From positions 1-34,219 of the forward strand of contig CAIYYA010000312.1 in the NCBI GenBank assembly GCA_903930255.1: a DNA stretch of 34,219 nucleotides, given 5' to 3'. Both the position numbers and the translations under genes were made by a program. A model generated the notes under the pieces. That model made no database searches and had not been told where the DNA came from. It was given only the letters and a program-made list of their open reading frames with translations. The stretch is from an uncultured beta proteobacterium (lineage in GTDB: Bacteria; Pseudomonadota; Gammaproteobacteria; Burkholderiales; Burkholderiaceae_C). This document shows positions 17,900 to 26,963 of the stretch, piece by piece. How positions within the stretch are numbered: position 1 is the first letter of the stretch; each line of letters starts with the position of its first letter.

Positions 17900-20800
17900 C
17901 TAAAAATAGTGCCGGTAACGGGCAGATAACACATTCGTCGAGGTGCTTCCTGGTGCCGTTCCATCGCTATATTGGAACAGCAATTGCAAATGATCCTCGC
18001 CAGTAACCGATCCGGCAAGTCCCAACGACCCATTCATGCCATTGCCGGTGGCGCTGTTACGGCTCAAACAGACATCAGTAAATGGACGCCAGGCGCGCGA
18101 ATACACGGTTTGCAGATTTTGCCCTGACAGGTTTTCCCCCATGCCCAGACAAGCACCCCAGGTCGTACTTCCTTGTGGGATGAAATAGGCCACGGGGTCA
18201 ACGACACCTGCGCCAAGATAAGTCTGCCAACCCATCGGAAGAGGAACCGCAGTGGTAGCGCTCAAACTGCCATCGGGTGAAAACCGTTGATGCGTCACAA
18301 AAGAGCGCAGGCGCCAGTCAGGGTATTCGGTGCGCAAGCGATAACCGGCTTCCATGTCGATCGAGCGGCCACTGCCCAAATAATCACCAAACTGGGTGTA
18401 GTAATTGGAAAACTTGGGTGCTACACGAAGATACTCACGCTTTCCCAGAACATAGTTGGCACTGCCCGACACGCTGTTTTCATAACCTGCAACCCGCAAC
18501 GCTTGGCTCACGGTGGATTCGTTACGAAAATCCAGCGTGCCTTCAAGATTTAATCTTCCGCCCCATTGATAGCTTTCGCTCAGTTTGAAACCGGTCAAGC
18601 CATCGAGCTCCTCGCGCCGAAACAAGGTCAGAAGGGTGGTGCCACGAGCACCCAGCCAGCTCGCCTGGATGCTGCCCAATCGGTCTGTGCCCGGTGCCAA
18701 GGACGCGAGCACCGGATCGCTGCTCGACTGCAGATGACGCACCGCCCTGATGGTCAGATGCAGCTGAGAACTGATCGCCAAGCGCGTTTCAAATTGAAGT
18801 CCGTGGTTGTCCAGCGAGCCTTGGCTGTCAGCCCAGGTACGCAATTCAAGGTAATGCGCTTGCAGCGGGGCGTGTTGGCGAAACCGGTCGTGTAAAGCTT
18901 CATCTTCTTGTCCAGACATACCCTTGAAAGCAATATCCAACGCCTGCTGAACATGGCCGAGCGCATAGGCTGTGTCGTACCGGTTGTAAATCGGCATGTC
19001 CTGACTTTGCGTTTGCAGCAAGTGATCCATGCTTTGGCTGTCTTTGAGCTGCAGAGCGGTTTGGCTTTGCCCCCAAAGGGGAGCCGCCGTAAATGTTTGT
19101 TGCGTGTAGCGCCGCCACATCCAGAGTCTGGCGTTTTCAAACTGTTCTTTCAAAATTGACCAGCCCAACACCAGGTTCAATGACTGCGCATCTTGTTGAA
19201 CATTGGGCACACCGCGCAATTCACTGACCAATTGGCGCACCCTGTTAAAAGCCGGGTCGCCAGGCTGATCCAACAACGCCAGGCGGGAGAATGCCAACAA
19301 TTCGGCGCTTTGCCCCTGACTCAAAGAGGTTGGGGGATTGGGGTATTTTGACTTGAGCAGCAACCAGGCATGTCGGCGTATTCTTTCAGCCATGCCGATT
19401 CGATGCATCCGTTCCAGTGCATCCGCATAATTCAAAAGCACCAATGGATCATCCGCATGCAGCTTGACGGCCTTGGCATACCAATGAACCGCCTCGGCAT
19501 GCTGGTTCAGCGTTTGCTGAGCCGCAGCATAAGCCAGCCAGTAGGCTGAATTCTTCGAAGCCTGGGGCGAATAGGTTTTTAAATAGCGGGTCAACCATTC
19601 CGTGCGCTGTCCATCAATCAAAAACCACAAATTGGCCAACACCACGTCGACATCTTGGGGACTTTTTTGCAAAGCACGGCGCAAATCAAGCCAAGCCAAA
19701 TCAGACTGTTTCTGATGTTGATAAAACTGCGCGCGAATCATCAAGAACCGCAGGTGTTGCTCCGCCTTTTCAAGGTCTTTGGTACCCAGGGATTTGAAAA
19801 CGCGCTCTTGGGCCGCAAAATCACCCTGCTCGGCAAAGATGCCCAAACCCAACAACAATTGATCCATTGCGCCAAAGCGTCGATAGGCATCCAAAGACAA
19901 TTGTGCCGCTTGCGCAGGATGCTTTTGCCGAACCAGAAAAATCAACCGAGACCAGTCGGCTGATGTCGCCTGCGGCAGGACAGCAAAGCGCTGATATGCG
20001 CCGGTAGCCGTTTCAAAATGGCCTGAATCCCAGGCAATTTGGCTTAACAAGCGCCAATATTCAAATGACGCTGCAGGCACTTGATGTTCATACGTGCGTA
20101 ACAAGGCCAAAGCCTGTGGCATTTTGTCGCGTCTGACCAAGTTGACCACCGCGCGTAAAACGATATTCACAGAAAAGGGCTCCAGCTTGGCACGCTGTTG
20201 CAAAAGTGTCAGTGCGCGCTCGTCGTCACCCGCGTTTTCTGCCAACTGTGCGGCATATTCAAGCAGCAAAGGATATTTTTTAGATTTGAAAAGCGCCTCA
20301 AAAAAGTGCGATCCCTGTATTGGCTCCGAAGCGTTTTCATACAAAACAAAAATATCGTGCCATTGTGTGTCGGTCATGCGTGACTTCTCGGCATGCGCTG
20401 TCCAGGCCTGCACTGCGAGCATCGGTTTATCGACCAATGGCGCCAGACGTATGACGGCAGCCACCGTTTCAGGTGATCGGTCACCTTGCTGAAACAGCGC
20501 CATCCATTGTTCGACCGCCACAATCGGTTGTTGTGTCCACTCGCTCACCCGCGCTAGTTTTCGTCGCCAATCACCGTCTTGCGGCACGGACTGAACCGCC
20601 TTTTGGGCAACCGCAAAGGCATGCGGCAAATCGCCAGCGCCAACCAATACGTCAAACGCCAGGGCAAAGTCTTGCTGGTTAAATGGCAGCAAGGTTTCGT
20701 GTGAAGCGCTTGGGTTTGCCGCTGTACGACTGGTAGAGGCAGGGGCACCACGTGCAGGCGGTGCCAGGAAAGCATCTGGCACTGACATCCGGTCAGGTGG

Positions 20801-21199
20801 CGCCTGCACCCGTTCATTTTTGGATTCAGTGACCTGCCCACTCACTTTCAAGCTGTCAGCAATTGGCGGCGCCTCCTGCCAGTTGCTATGCACAATCGTT
20901 TGCGGACGATAAACGGCCAAGCGCACCAGCTTGGCATCCACGTGGGCTTGATCAAGGCCAGTTTTTGCAGCTTTTTCGGTATCCCAAAACCCAGCTCGCA
21001 ACACAAACAAATTGCCACGTTTTTCAATGCGTACGCGCGGCAAATGCACGTAACTCTGATAAATCGCCTTGAGTACCTGAACACTCTTGCCACTGGCAAT
21101 TTGCAATGAATAATAGTCTCGCCCCTGCACCAGGCTGTCGTTAGCCAGCGCCGGCAAACAAACCGCACCCACCGCAGCAAAAATGAGTAGGTTTCTCAT
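17900..21199 (-). CDS. pelB: Pel outer-membrane export protein PelB, C-terminal part, with SPOR-like domain
   Basis: 1099 residues. A signal peptide (residues 1-19, ending ALA) is followed by a SPOR-like segment (about 27-95: YYSLQIASGKSVQVL then NLFVLRAGFWDTEKAAKTG). A Pro/Ser-rich linker leads to a long TPR superhelix (about 170-780). A C-terminal beta-barrel (about 800-1099) ends in the outer-membrane signal YRHYF. Pseudomonas PelB is one protein with an N-terminal membrane helix, TPRs and barrel. Here that N-terminal part is encoded by the preceding gene, which overlaps by four bases, so PelB is split in two and the outer-membrane half has its own signal peptide. The SPOR call is by pattern and should be confirmed by profile. 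Confidence 0.9.
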   Translation of the reverse strand: MRNLLIFAAVGAVCLPALANDSLVQGRDYYSLQIASGKSVQVLKAIYQSYVHLPRVRIEKRGNLFVLRAGFWDTEKAAKTGLDQAHVDAKLVRLAVYRPQTIVHSNWQEAPPIADSLKVSGQVTESKNERVQAPPDRMSVPDAFLAPPARGAPASTSRTAANPSASHETLLPFNQQDFALAFDVLVGAGDLPHAFAVAQKAVQSVPQDGDWRRKLARVSEWTQQPIVAVEQWMALFQQGDRSPETVAAVIRLAPLVDKPMLAVQAWTAHAEKSRMTDTQWHDIFVLYENASEPIQGSHFFEALFKSKKYPLLLEYAAQLAENAGDDERALTLLQQRAKLEPFSVNIVLRAVVNLVRRDKMPQALALLRTYEHQVPAASFEYWRLLSQIAWDSGHFETATGAYQRFAVLPQATSADWSRLIFLVRQKHPAQAAQLSLDAYRRFGAMDQLLLGLGIFAEQGDFAAQERVFKSLGTKDLEKAEQHLRFLMIRAQFYQHQKQSDLAWLDLRRALQKSPQDVDVVLANLWFLIDGQRTEWLTRYLKTYSPQASKNSAYWLAYAAAQQTLNQHAEAVHWYAKAVKLHADDPLVLLNYADALERMHRIGMAERIRRHAWLLLKSKYPNPPTSLSQGQSAELLAFSRLALLDQPGDPAFNRVRQLVSELRGVPNVQQDAQSLNLVLGWSILKEQFENARLWMWRRYTQQTFTAAPLWGQSQTALQLKDSQSMDHLLQTQSQDMPIYNRYDTAYALGHVQQALDIAFKGMSGQEDEALHDRFRQHAPLQAHYLELRTWADSQGSLDNHGLQFETRLAISSQLHLTIRAVRHLQSSSDPVLASLAPGTDRLGSIQASWLGARGTTLLTLFRREELDGLTGFKLSESYQWGGRLNLEGTLDFRNESTVSQALRVAGYENSVSGSANYVLGKREYLRVAPKFSNYYTQFGDYLGSGRSIDMEAGYRLRTEYPDWRLRSFVTHQRFSPDGSLSATTAVPLPMGWQTYLGAGVVDPVAYFIPQGSTTWGACLGMGENLSGQNLQTVYSRAWRPFTDVCLSRNSATGNGMNGSLGLAGSVTGEDHLQLLFQYSDGTAPGSTSTNVLSARYRHYF

Positions 21200-22071
21200 G
21201 TCCCACTGGAATCTGGACGAAAAACCAGTTTGCGCGCGTACTCGGCGGCCATGGGTGTATCCCCTGCTGCCAGTGCCGCATGCGAAAGAAATCGCAAGGT
21301 GGGGGGATCGTCCGCCAAATTGCCCAGATATTGCTTGGCCGACAGCATGGCCTGGCTAAACAAACTGGCTGACATATAGGTTTCGATGCCCATTTGAAAA
21401 AGTCGCCGCGATTCGTCCAACGTGGTGGCACTGTCACGAGCCAACAAAAAATACGAAGCAGCTACGGCATGATGTCCCTCACCCAGAGCCAAACTGCCAT
21501 ATTTTTCCAACACCAAGGCGGGTTGCGAGGCATTCACCATTTTGAAAAAAACCAGCCCCAATTTGGGCAAATTCAATTCAAATGCTCTGCTTGCAAACTC
21601 TCTGGCCAAACGCTCGGGCAACTCCTCTTGCTGTGCCTTTTGCATCAAATCAATCAAGTGTGCAGTCAGTTTTTTATTCGATGGACTGCGTTCCAGCGCC
21701 CTGATGTAAGCGTCGAGCAGCATGGTTCGCGCTTCGATACGCTGTCTGGTATCACCTTCTGTGGCCAAGTTAAGCAAAATCGATTCGAGCGTGTCAATAT
21801 CCATCACACTCTGTTGAGAGCGGGCCAAGAGAAGGGCAACATCTGCGTTTGTGGTGTCTGCGCGGTAGAGATTTTGAATGTATAACAACGTCAGTTCGTC
21901 CAACGTCTCTTGTTGATAGAGTTTTTCAACCAACGCCTTACGCGGAAAAATAATGGCCAGCAAGGCCAGCACCAGTAGTGCGATCAGCGTTAACTGCCAA
22001 TTGGCAGCCAGCACCAGCCGGGGGATGTTGCCATCAGCCCCGGCATATCGCTTCGAGCGGTCTGGCAACAT
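21196..22071 (-). CDS. Inner-membrane-anchored TPR protein, equivalent to PelB N-terminus
   Basis: 291 residues from ATG 22071; an in-frame TTG at 22086 is possible. A single membrane helix (about residues 24-45, LTLIALLVLALLAIIFP) is followed by FPRKALVEKL and LDELTLLYIQNLYRA, then TPR-like helices through to the C-terminus. This matches the layout of the N-terminus of full-length PelB: anchor, then TPRs projecting into the periplasm. It overlaps the end of pelA by 38 bases, and its stop overlaps the next start by four, so it is tightly embedded in the operon. It probably contacts the TPR part of the outer-membrane PelB and links it to PelA or the synthase (inference). An alternative view is an unrelated TPR scaffold recruited to the operon. 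Confidence 0.85.
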   Translation of the reverse strand: MLPDRSKRYAGADGNIPRLVLAANWQLTLIALLVLALLAIIFPRKALVEKLYQQETLDELTLLYIQNLYRADTTNADVALLLARSQQSVMDIDTLESILLNLATEGDTRQRIEARTMLLDAYIRALERSPSNKKLTAHLIDLMQKAQQEELPERLAREFASRAFELNLPKLGLVFFKMVNASQPALVLEKYGSLALGEGHHAVAASYFLLARDSATTLDESRRLFQMGIETYMSASLFSQAMLSAKQYLGNLADDPPTLRFLSHAALAAGDTPMAAEYARKLVFRPDSSGT

Positions 22072-24832
22072 GGTCTTTGATCTCAAAATGACTGAATCCG
22101 GCCGTTTGACGAACCGGGGTTAGTTCACGCCCACCCGCCTTGACACGACACGACTGGGTATGGGCCAGAGTGAATTGCAAGGGCACATGGCCAGACAAGT
22201 TCCAGCGAAAACCGTTGGGCAGACGCTCAACATCTTCAACTTTCGCGTTGGCCGACACCAATTGGAGACCATTCGGTTGCACCTCGGTCAAAACCAGTTC
22301 AGCGGCATCACGACCCAAGTGAACATAGCGGTCATTTGGCTGATCCGCAAAACCTGCAACGCCCTGGCTCTGGTTCAGATCTGGCCAACCCAACACGGTT
22401 GGCAAGCGCAAGGTGCGCAAATCAGTAGCACCCCGCACACGCCAGCCGGTGGCCGTTTTAGCAATCGCCAGTTGCTCAAAGTCCAGCACCTTGCGCGCAT
22501 ATTCAGAGACAAACAGAGGCGTTGTTTCCTGTTTCAAAGCGTAGCCGAATATCTTGTCCAGCGATTGCATGCCAGCCCGCTTGGTGGTCAGGTAGGTGTG
22601 GAAATAGATGTCAATAGGTTTGAGTCGGCGCGGTGTTTCGGTGAGTTCAAAGGTTTCGATCACGCGCTCAAAACCATAAAACGGCCCTAACCAATTATTC
22701 GTATAAACGTTCTCATTTTGATTGGGTGCAAAAACCTGAAAACCACCCTCCCGAGGTACGCCCAAACCCTCCACCTGCGTCAAGGTGGGTTGAGATCGGG
22801 TGGCTACGGTGTCGCCACCGTTCATGTTCATAACGCCCACTTTTTTTGTCCAGGCCAGGGCATCTGTGCCCGGAATGCAATCGCCAGTCCAGAAAAAAAT
22901 CTCCACTTTTTTACCGGCAGGTGCCAAGCGGGTGTTAATGTATTCAATGGAACCTTCAATTTCACGCTGAAGATCAAATTTGTAGCCCGGCAAGCGCAGG
23001 TTGTATCCCTCATTCACATCGCCCGCACTGGCTTTGCGCCAAACAAATGGGTGTGAATAGCTGTGTGAGGCCATTGCCACGTTGGGAGCGCGAAAAATAT
23101 CCCGGGCTATTTTCTCGGCTGCACTGGACAAACCAGGATACAAGCCGGTTGGTGAAATTTCTGCCTCAATCACCGAAATGGTCATGGGTAAAGGGTATTT
23201 GTTGACGACCCGGTCGCGCACCACTTCACCGGCCATAGGGTTGCCAGGAAGTTCGGATCGGCTCACAAATCCATCACCATCCATGTGAACCATGAGCATT
23301 CTGCGCCCGGTTTCTGTGGTGACATCCGCCACCGGAATATTGGGCAATTGCAATGCCTGGCTGAAGAACGCAAAGGGGTTGGTAACCCATCGATCGCCAT
23401 TGCCTCCAGGCAGTGTGATGACACTGAACTGATCCAGGATGTAGCCACCCCACGGCGTTATAGCAGCCACAACTTGATGCTGGTTACCTTGCTTCAAAGT
23501 TAACAGCGGACTGCCCTTTGCAAGGGTCAATGGAAAAAACCCATCCGGCGCCAGCGAGGGGGCACGCTCAAATCCCATCAAGGCGTCCTGCTGGACGATT
23601 TCAAGTGGCGCTGACGTGGTAAGCGCATTGCCCACATTCAACCCCAGCGATTTGCCAAAGGCGCCCTCCAACAAGTAGACCGGCGGGTTAAGCAACGCTA
23701 TGGGCAGCTTTTCAAGTGCCTGCGCGGCAAGCCAAACCAGTAAATGGGTACGCCCGGCTTCGCTAACTTCATCGGTGAGCCACACCACAATACCGGCGTA
23801 ACGCCCTGCCAGTAGATAGGCCGGCAAATGTTGTGGGTCAACATACTCTGGAACGTAGCCCAGATAATTGAGAGGCATGGCAGCAAACCGAACTGGCTCA
23901 CTCAGTCTCAACGCATATTCATCTTTCATGGTGCTATGCACCACCAAGACTTTTCGTGGCATCACCTCAAGCGCACCCACCCCCAAGGTTCCCAGATCAG
24001 GCGTTGCCACCCACGGGGTAAAGCCCAAATCCAAGATGCGTTTGGCCGTTTTTCTGGCTAACTCCCGCTCTGACGATGGCACGTAATCAATCACCACCAC
24101 GGGCAAACGGAACTCGTCTTTGGCACGGCGCAATTGGCCCAGCAACCACTCCCGATCTTCGGCTGAAACCACCTTGTATTTCGCCTTGCCTGCATCAAAG
24201 CCCTGAAACAAAGACTCCGCCACAACCGCATCCAGGTGCTGATGCGTGCGTCCGAGTATTTCAAAACCCCGGTTAAAAATAAACCTGGCTTGCGGGTAAC
24301 GCTGCTTGACAGCGTTGATCACCGACACCATGCCGGCCTCTTGCGCGGCTCGCTTTTGCGGCGTCTTGGCAAACAGGTGGTAAGAATCCAGCGTGTCCAT
24401 AAAAAATGTTCGGTAGCCACTGTTCCAGAGCGGCGCAATGATGGTGTCGGTAAAAAATTTGGGCCATTCGGGCTGCGACTGATCGATCAGCCGGCTGCCC
24501 CAATCTTTGTTTTCGCCGACAAACCAGTTTTTCGGGATTTGCGCTGCGTAGGGGCGCGAAGGCTGCACCTCACCCAAGGCCACATAGGCAACCAGTTTGG
24601 TATGTGCCAGCTTGGGCAACTTGGGGTCGGGCACGTGCCCCGGGTCAACCGCCACCCAGTCAAAAGCTTGCAGCTCTGCCCACGGTGGTTTGGCTCCATA
24701 AAAAAAAGCGATGCTGGGGCTGGCCTCGCCAGAAACGGCTATTGCCTTAGAGCCGATGAAACCGGCTAACAAAGTCAATAGCAGGGTCAGAAGTTTTTTC
24801 AAAGGTTTCTCTTGATGAAAATGCAGGCACAT
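22034..24832 (-). CDS. pelA: Pel hydrolase/deacetylase PelA
   Basis: 932 residues, close to the 948 of Pseudomonas PelA. Periplasmic. Domains in order: signal peptide, a TIM-barrel glycoside hydrolase domain (about 40-290) with a likely catalytic Glu206 in VVAESLFQGFD, a middle domain, and a polysaccharide deacetylase domain with MVHMDGDG (Asp518, Asp520) and the metal-binding SHSYSHPF (His590, His594), then a C-terminal beta domain. It deacetylates Pel, which gives the polymer its positive charge, and can cleave it. ATG 24832 lies two bases after the epimerase stop. A TTG at 24802 behind AGAG gives a more usual signal peptide beginning with KK, so the true start may be there. Confidence 0.95.
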   Translation of the reverse strand: MCLHFHQEKPLKKLLTLLLTLLAGFIGSKAIAVSGEASPSIAFFYGAKPPWAELQAFDWVAVDPGHVPDPKLPKLAHTKLVAYVALGEVQPSRPYAAQIPKNWFVGENKDWGSRLIDQSQPEWPKFFTDTIIAPLWNSGYRTFFMDTLDSYHLFAKTPQKRAAQEAGMVSVINAVKQRYPQARFIFNRGFEILGRTHQHLDAVVAESLFQGFDAGKAKYKVVSAEDREWLLGQLRRAKDEFRLPVVVIDYVPSSERELARKTAKRILDLGFTPWVATPDLGTLGVGALEVMPRKVLVVHSTMKDEYALRLSEPVRFAAMPLNYLGYVPEYVDPQHLPAYLLAGRYAGIVVWLTDEVSEAGRTHLLVWLAAQALEKLPIALLNPPVYLLEGAFGKSLGLNVGNALTTSAPLEIVQQDALMGFERAPSLAPDGFFPLTLAKGSPLLTLKQGNQHQVVAAITPWGGYILDQFSVITLPGGNGDRWVTNPFAFFSQALQLPNIPVADVTTETGRRMLMVHMDGDGFVSRSELPGNPMAGEVVRDRVVNKYPLPMTISVIEAEISPTGLYPGLSSAAEKIARDIFRAPNVAMASHSYSHPFVWRKASAGDVNEGYNLRLPGYKFDLQREIEGSIEYINTRLAPAGKKVEIFFWTGDCIPGTDALAWTKKVGVMNMNGGDTVATRSQPTLTQVEGLGVPREGGFQVFAPNQNENVYTNNWLGPFYGFERVIETFELTETPRRLKPIDIYFHTYLTTKRAGMQSLDKIFGYALKQETTPLFVSEYARKVLDFEQLAIAKTATGWRVRGATDLRTLRLPTVLGWPDLNQSQGVAGFADQPNDRYVHLGRDAAELVLTEVQPNGLQLVSANAKVEDVERLPNGFRWNLSGHVPLQFTLAHTQSCRVKAGGRELTPVRQTAGFSHFEIKDHVARPLEAICRG

Positions 24833-24834
24833 GA

Positions 24835-25848
24835 TTAGTCTGATGCATAGCCTTTAGGATTGCCGTTTTGCCAGCGCCAGGCATCCGAGCACATGGCGGC
24901 CAGGTCACGCTCGGCACGCCAGCCCAGCAAAGCCTGCGCCAGCAAAGGGTCGGCGTAGCACGAGGCAATATCGCCGGCGCGTCGAGAGGCAACCTGATAG
25001 GGCACCGGTTTGCCGCTGGCTTTCTCAAAGGCTTGAACCATGTCAAGCACGCTGTAGCCAACGCCTGTACCCAGGTTGATGGCGCGACACTCGGGCTGCT
25101 TTTGTAGGCGTTCCAAAGCTTTAAGGTGACCGAGTGCCAAGTCCACCACGTGAATATAGTCGCGCACGCCAGTGCCGTCGGGGGTGTCGTAGTCATTGCC
25201 CCAGACGTTTAAATAGGGTCGCCGACCCACTGCGACCTGTGCCACAAACGGCAGCAAGTTATTCGGTATGCCTTGCGGATCTTCCCCAATCAGGCCACTG
25301 GCATGCGCACCAACCGGGTTGAAATATCGCAAGATGCCCATGCGCCAGGTCGGGTCGCTGCGATACAGGTCGCGCAGCATGTCTTCAATCACGAGCTTGC
25401 TGCGGCCATAAGGGTTGGTGGCTGAGAGTGGATGGTCTTCGGTCAAAGGCAAGTACTGCGGATCGCCATAAACCGTGGCCGACGAGCTAAACACCAAAGT
25501 TTTGATGCCCGCATGCGCCATGGCTTGCAGCAGTGTCAGCGTGCCATGCACATTGTTGTCGTAATAACGCAAGGGTTGTTCGACCGATTCACCCACAGCT
25601 TTCAGGCCGGCAAAGTGAATCACCGCTTGTGGCTGGCATTGCGCCAGCGCGTCGCGCAAGGCAACCCCATCACGAATGTCGCCTTCAATCACGGTCACGG
25701 ATTTGCCAGTGATACGCGCCACTCGCGCCAACGCTTCGCGCTGGCTATTGCAAAAGTTGTCAAACACCGTCACCTCGTGGCCAGCGTTAAGCAATTCAAC
25801 GCAGGTGTGTGAGCCAATATAACCAGCGCCCCCGGTCACAAAAATCAT
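24835..25848 (-). CDS. galE: UDP-hexose 4-epimerase, probably UDP-GlcNAc/GalNAc type (GalE/PelX-like)
   Basis: 337 residues, the normal GalE length. NAD-binding Rossmann motif TGGAGYIGSH at the N-terminus, catalytic SSSATVYG and YGRSK, and the late motif RRAGDIASCYADP. In this last motif Cys297 occupies the place of Tyr299 of E. coli GalE. A small residue here is known (for example Cys in human GALE) to admit N-acetylated sugars, so UDP-GlcNAc to UDP-GalNAc conversion is predicted in addition to UDP-Glc/UDP-Gal. The gene ends two bases before pelA and leads the operon. Pel is GalNAc-rich, and PelX of some Pseudomonas is a UDP-GlcNAc epimerase of this kind. An AGGA ribosome site lies 7 bases before the ATG. 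Confidence 0.93.
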   Translation of the reverse strand: MIFVTGGAGYIGSHTCVELLNAGHEVTVFDNFCNSQREALARVARITGKSVTVIEGDIRDGVALRDALAQCQPQAVIHFAGLKAVGESVEQPLRYYDNNVHGTLTLLQAMAHAGIKTLVFSSSATVYGDPQYLPLTEDHPLSATNPYGRSKLVIEDMLRDLYRSDPTWRMGILRYFNPVGAHASGLIGEDPQGIPNNLLPFVAQVAVGRRPYLNVWGNDYDTPDGTGVRDYIHVVDLALGHLKALERLQKQPECRAINLGTGVGYSVLDMVQAFEKASGKPVPYQVASRRAGDIASCYADPLLAQALLGWRAERDLAAMCSDAWRWQNGNPKGYASD

Positions 25849-25964
25849 GGATTTGTCCTGTTATGGATAGATGAACGAGTTTAGCTTGCTGCATCGCTTT
25901 CTGGAATTTCGTCATCGACAGGTAAACCCAAGCAGCTGTGCGCAGTTTGCAAATCCTGCATTAC

Positions 25965-26024
25965 ATCAAAAACAATAGCTACCAGCGCATGCTGCACGGG
26001 CGCTAGAGGGCTTTTTATAGCAAG
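25965..26024. repeat. Dispersed hairpin repeat, copy B
   Basis: The stretch ATAGCTACCAGCGC ... GGGCGCTAGAGGGC with flanking A-rich and T-rich ends can form a hairpin through AGCGC/GCGCT. It resembles the stretch at 32323-32373 (TCTAGCGCTTACCAG ... TAAGCTACTATCAA, in the opposite orientation) and fits the short intergenic repeats common in Comamonadaceae. It lies in the leader region of the Pel operon and could affect its transcript. Confidence 0.45.
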
Positions 26025-26230
26025 CTTTGCTGCAATGACGCCTGTGCCAGCGGGCGCAGTCTGGCGTAGGCCAGCAGCTCGGCGGTGGTGGGTGTCACCA
26101 GTTCCAGAATGTCAGCCGCGCCAGACTCCAGGCTCAGGCAGAGCTGGCGGGTTTTGGCGGTCAAAGCGCAGGAGCGCGCGAGTTGGTCGGGCTGGGAGAT
26201 GGTGGTAGGGAATATAAAAATTGGCTGCAT
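26015..26230 (-). CDS. Doubtful 71-residue hypothetical or gene remnant
   Basis: From ATG 26230 the frame reads MQPIFIFPTTISQPDQLARS, then a helical Leu/Ala-rich segment ending ASLQQSLL. No ribosome site precedes it, and its stop lies inside dispersed repeat copy B, so it could be the truncated end of a former gene. No family recognised. It is divergent from the broken phosphoribosyltransferase gene. Confidence 0.2.
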   Translation of the reverse strand: MQPIFIFPTTISQPDQLARSCALTAKTRQLCLSLESGAADILELVTPTTAELLAYARLRPLAQASLQQSLL

Positions 26231-26246
26231 GTAAAAATGCGGTTCT

Positions 26247-26963
26247 ATGTCAGAACTGATCCAACCGCCGCGCACACCGTGGGGCAACTTCCCCGATGTG
26301 CTGATTCACGCCAGTGAGTCGGCAGTGAAGCAGCATCCGGCGTACAAGGCGGCCAAGGCAGGAGACGGAAACGCAGCCATCGTATTGGTAAGCGCCACGA
26401 TGAACGGGGTGATGAATTAAAACTTGTTGACACTGCTGGCAGGTCATCAGCCAACGCTGGTCTGTGCGCATGCGTTTGAGCGTGGCGCGGTCAATGCCAT
26501 TCCAGAAATCTTTGCAGATTTGCTCCACAAGGTACTGGATTGGCCGGTGGATACCGACATTTATCAAACCAACGTCGTGTTCCACACCGGGGCGGATGGG
26601 TTTTCCAGATTGGCGAGGCAAGCCCGATTTACTGGCAACGTGACCCATGGTACAGAATACGTTCTTGTCGACGATTTTGTGGGTATGGGCGGCACGTTGG
26701 CAAATTTCAAGGGCTATATCGAATTCAAAGGCGGCAAAGTGCTTGGGGCTGTATCCTTGACTGGCAAGCCCCACTCCTCCAAACTGGCACTCTCGCCAGA
26801 ACGATTGCAAGAACTGAGGTTGAAACATGGAACAGAACTTGAAAACTGGTGGATCGGACGATTCGCTCACGCCTTCGACGCGCTTACTGAATCAGAAGCT
26901 CGGTACCTTGCGCACACCGAGAGAGCTGACACCATCCGAGAGCGCATTGCTGCTGCAGAGTAA
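26247..26963 (+). pseudogene. Phosphoribosyltransferase-type gene interrupted by an in-frame stop
   Basis: One continuous frame encodes MSELIQPPRTPWGNFPDVL ... and runs to a stop at 26961-26963, broken only by TAA at 26418-26420 (codon 58). Both sides read as one protein: the second part has the PRPP-binding motif YVLVDDFVGMGGTLAN, then VLGAVSLTGKPHS, and a conserved-looking C-terminal helix (ALTESEARYLAHTERADTIRERIAAAE). The full length would be 238 codons. No frameshift is needed to join the parts, so a point nonsense mutation or a sequencing error explains it. Reinitiation at TTG 26424 would give a 179-residue protein with the active-site loop but without the N-terminal part. Such PRTase-like proteins often occur in mobile-element contexts; the substrate is unknown. 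The gene stands alone between repeats. Confidence 0.75.

Larger units (their letters stand above)
25849..26246. other. 398-bp region upstream of the Pel operon without a confident gene
   Basis: It should contain the promoter of the galE-pel operon (reading leftwards), but I cannot fix one; a TAAACT near 25880 on the minus strand is only a weak -10 candidate. The region also holds dispersed repeat copy B and a doubtful 71-residue minus-strand frame. No tRNA, riboswitch or recognisable operator was seen. Confidence 0.5.

Noticed and set aside
26250..26870. 206-codon minus-strand frame opposite the interrupted PRTase gene
   Set aside because: The plus strand carries a recognisable PRPP-binding motif and a conserved-looking C-terminus; the minus frame resembles no protein and has Cys/His/Gln-rich shadow composition.
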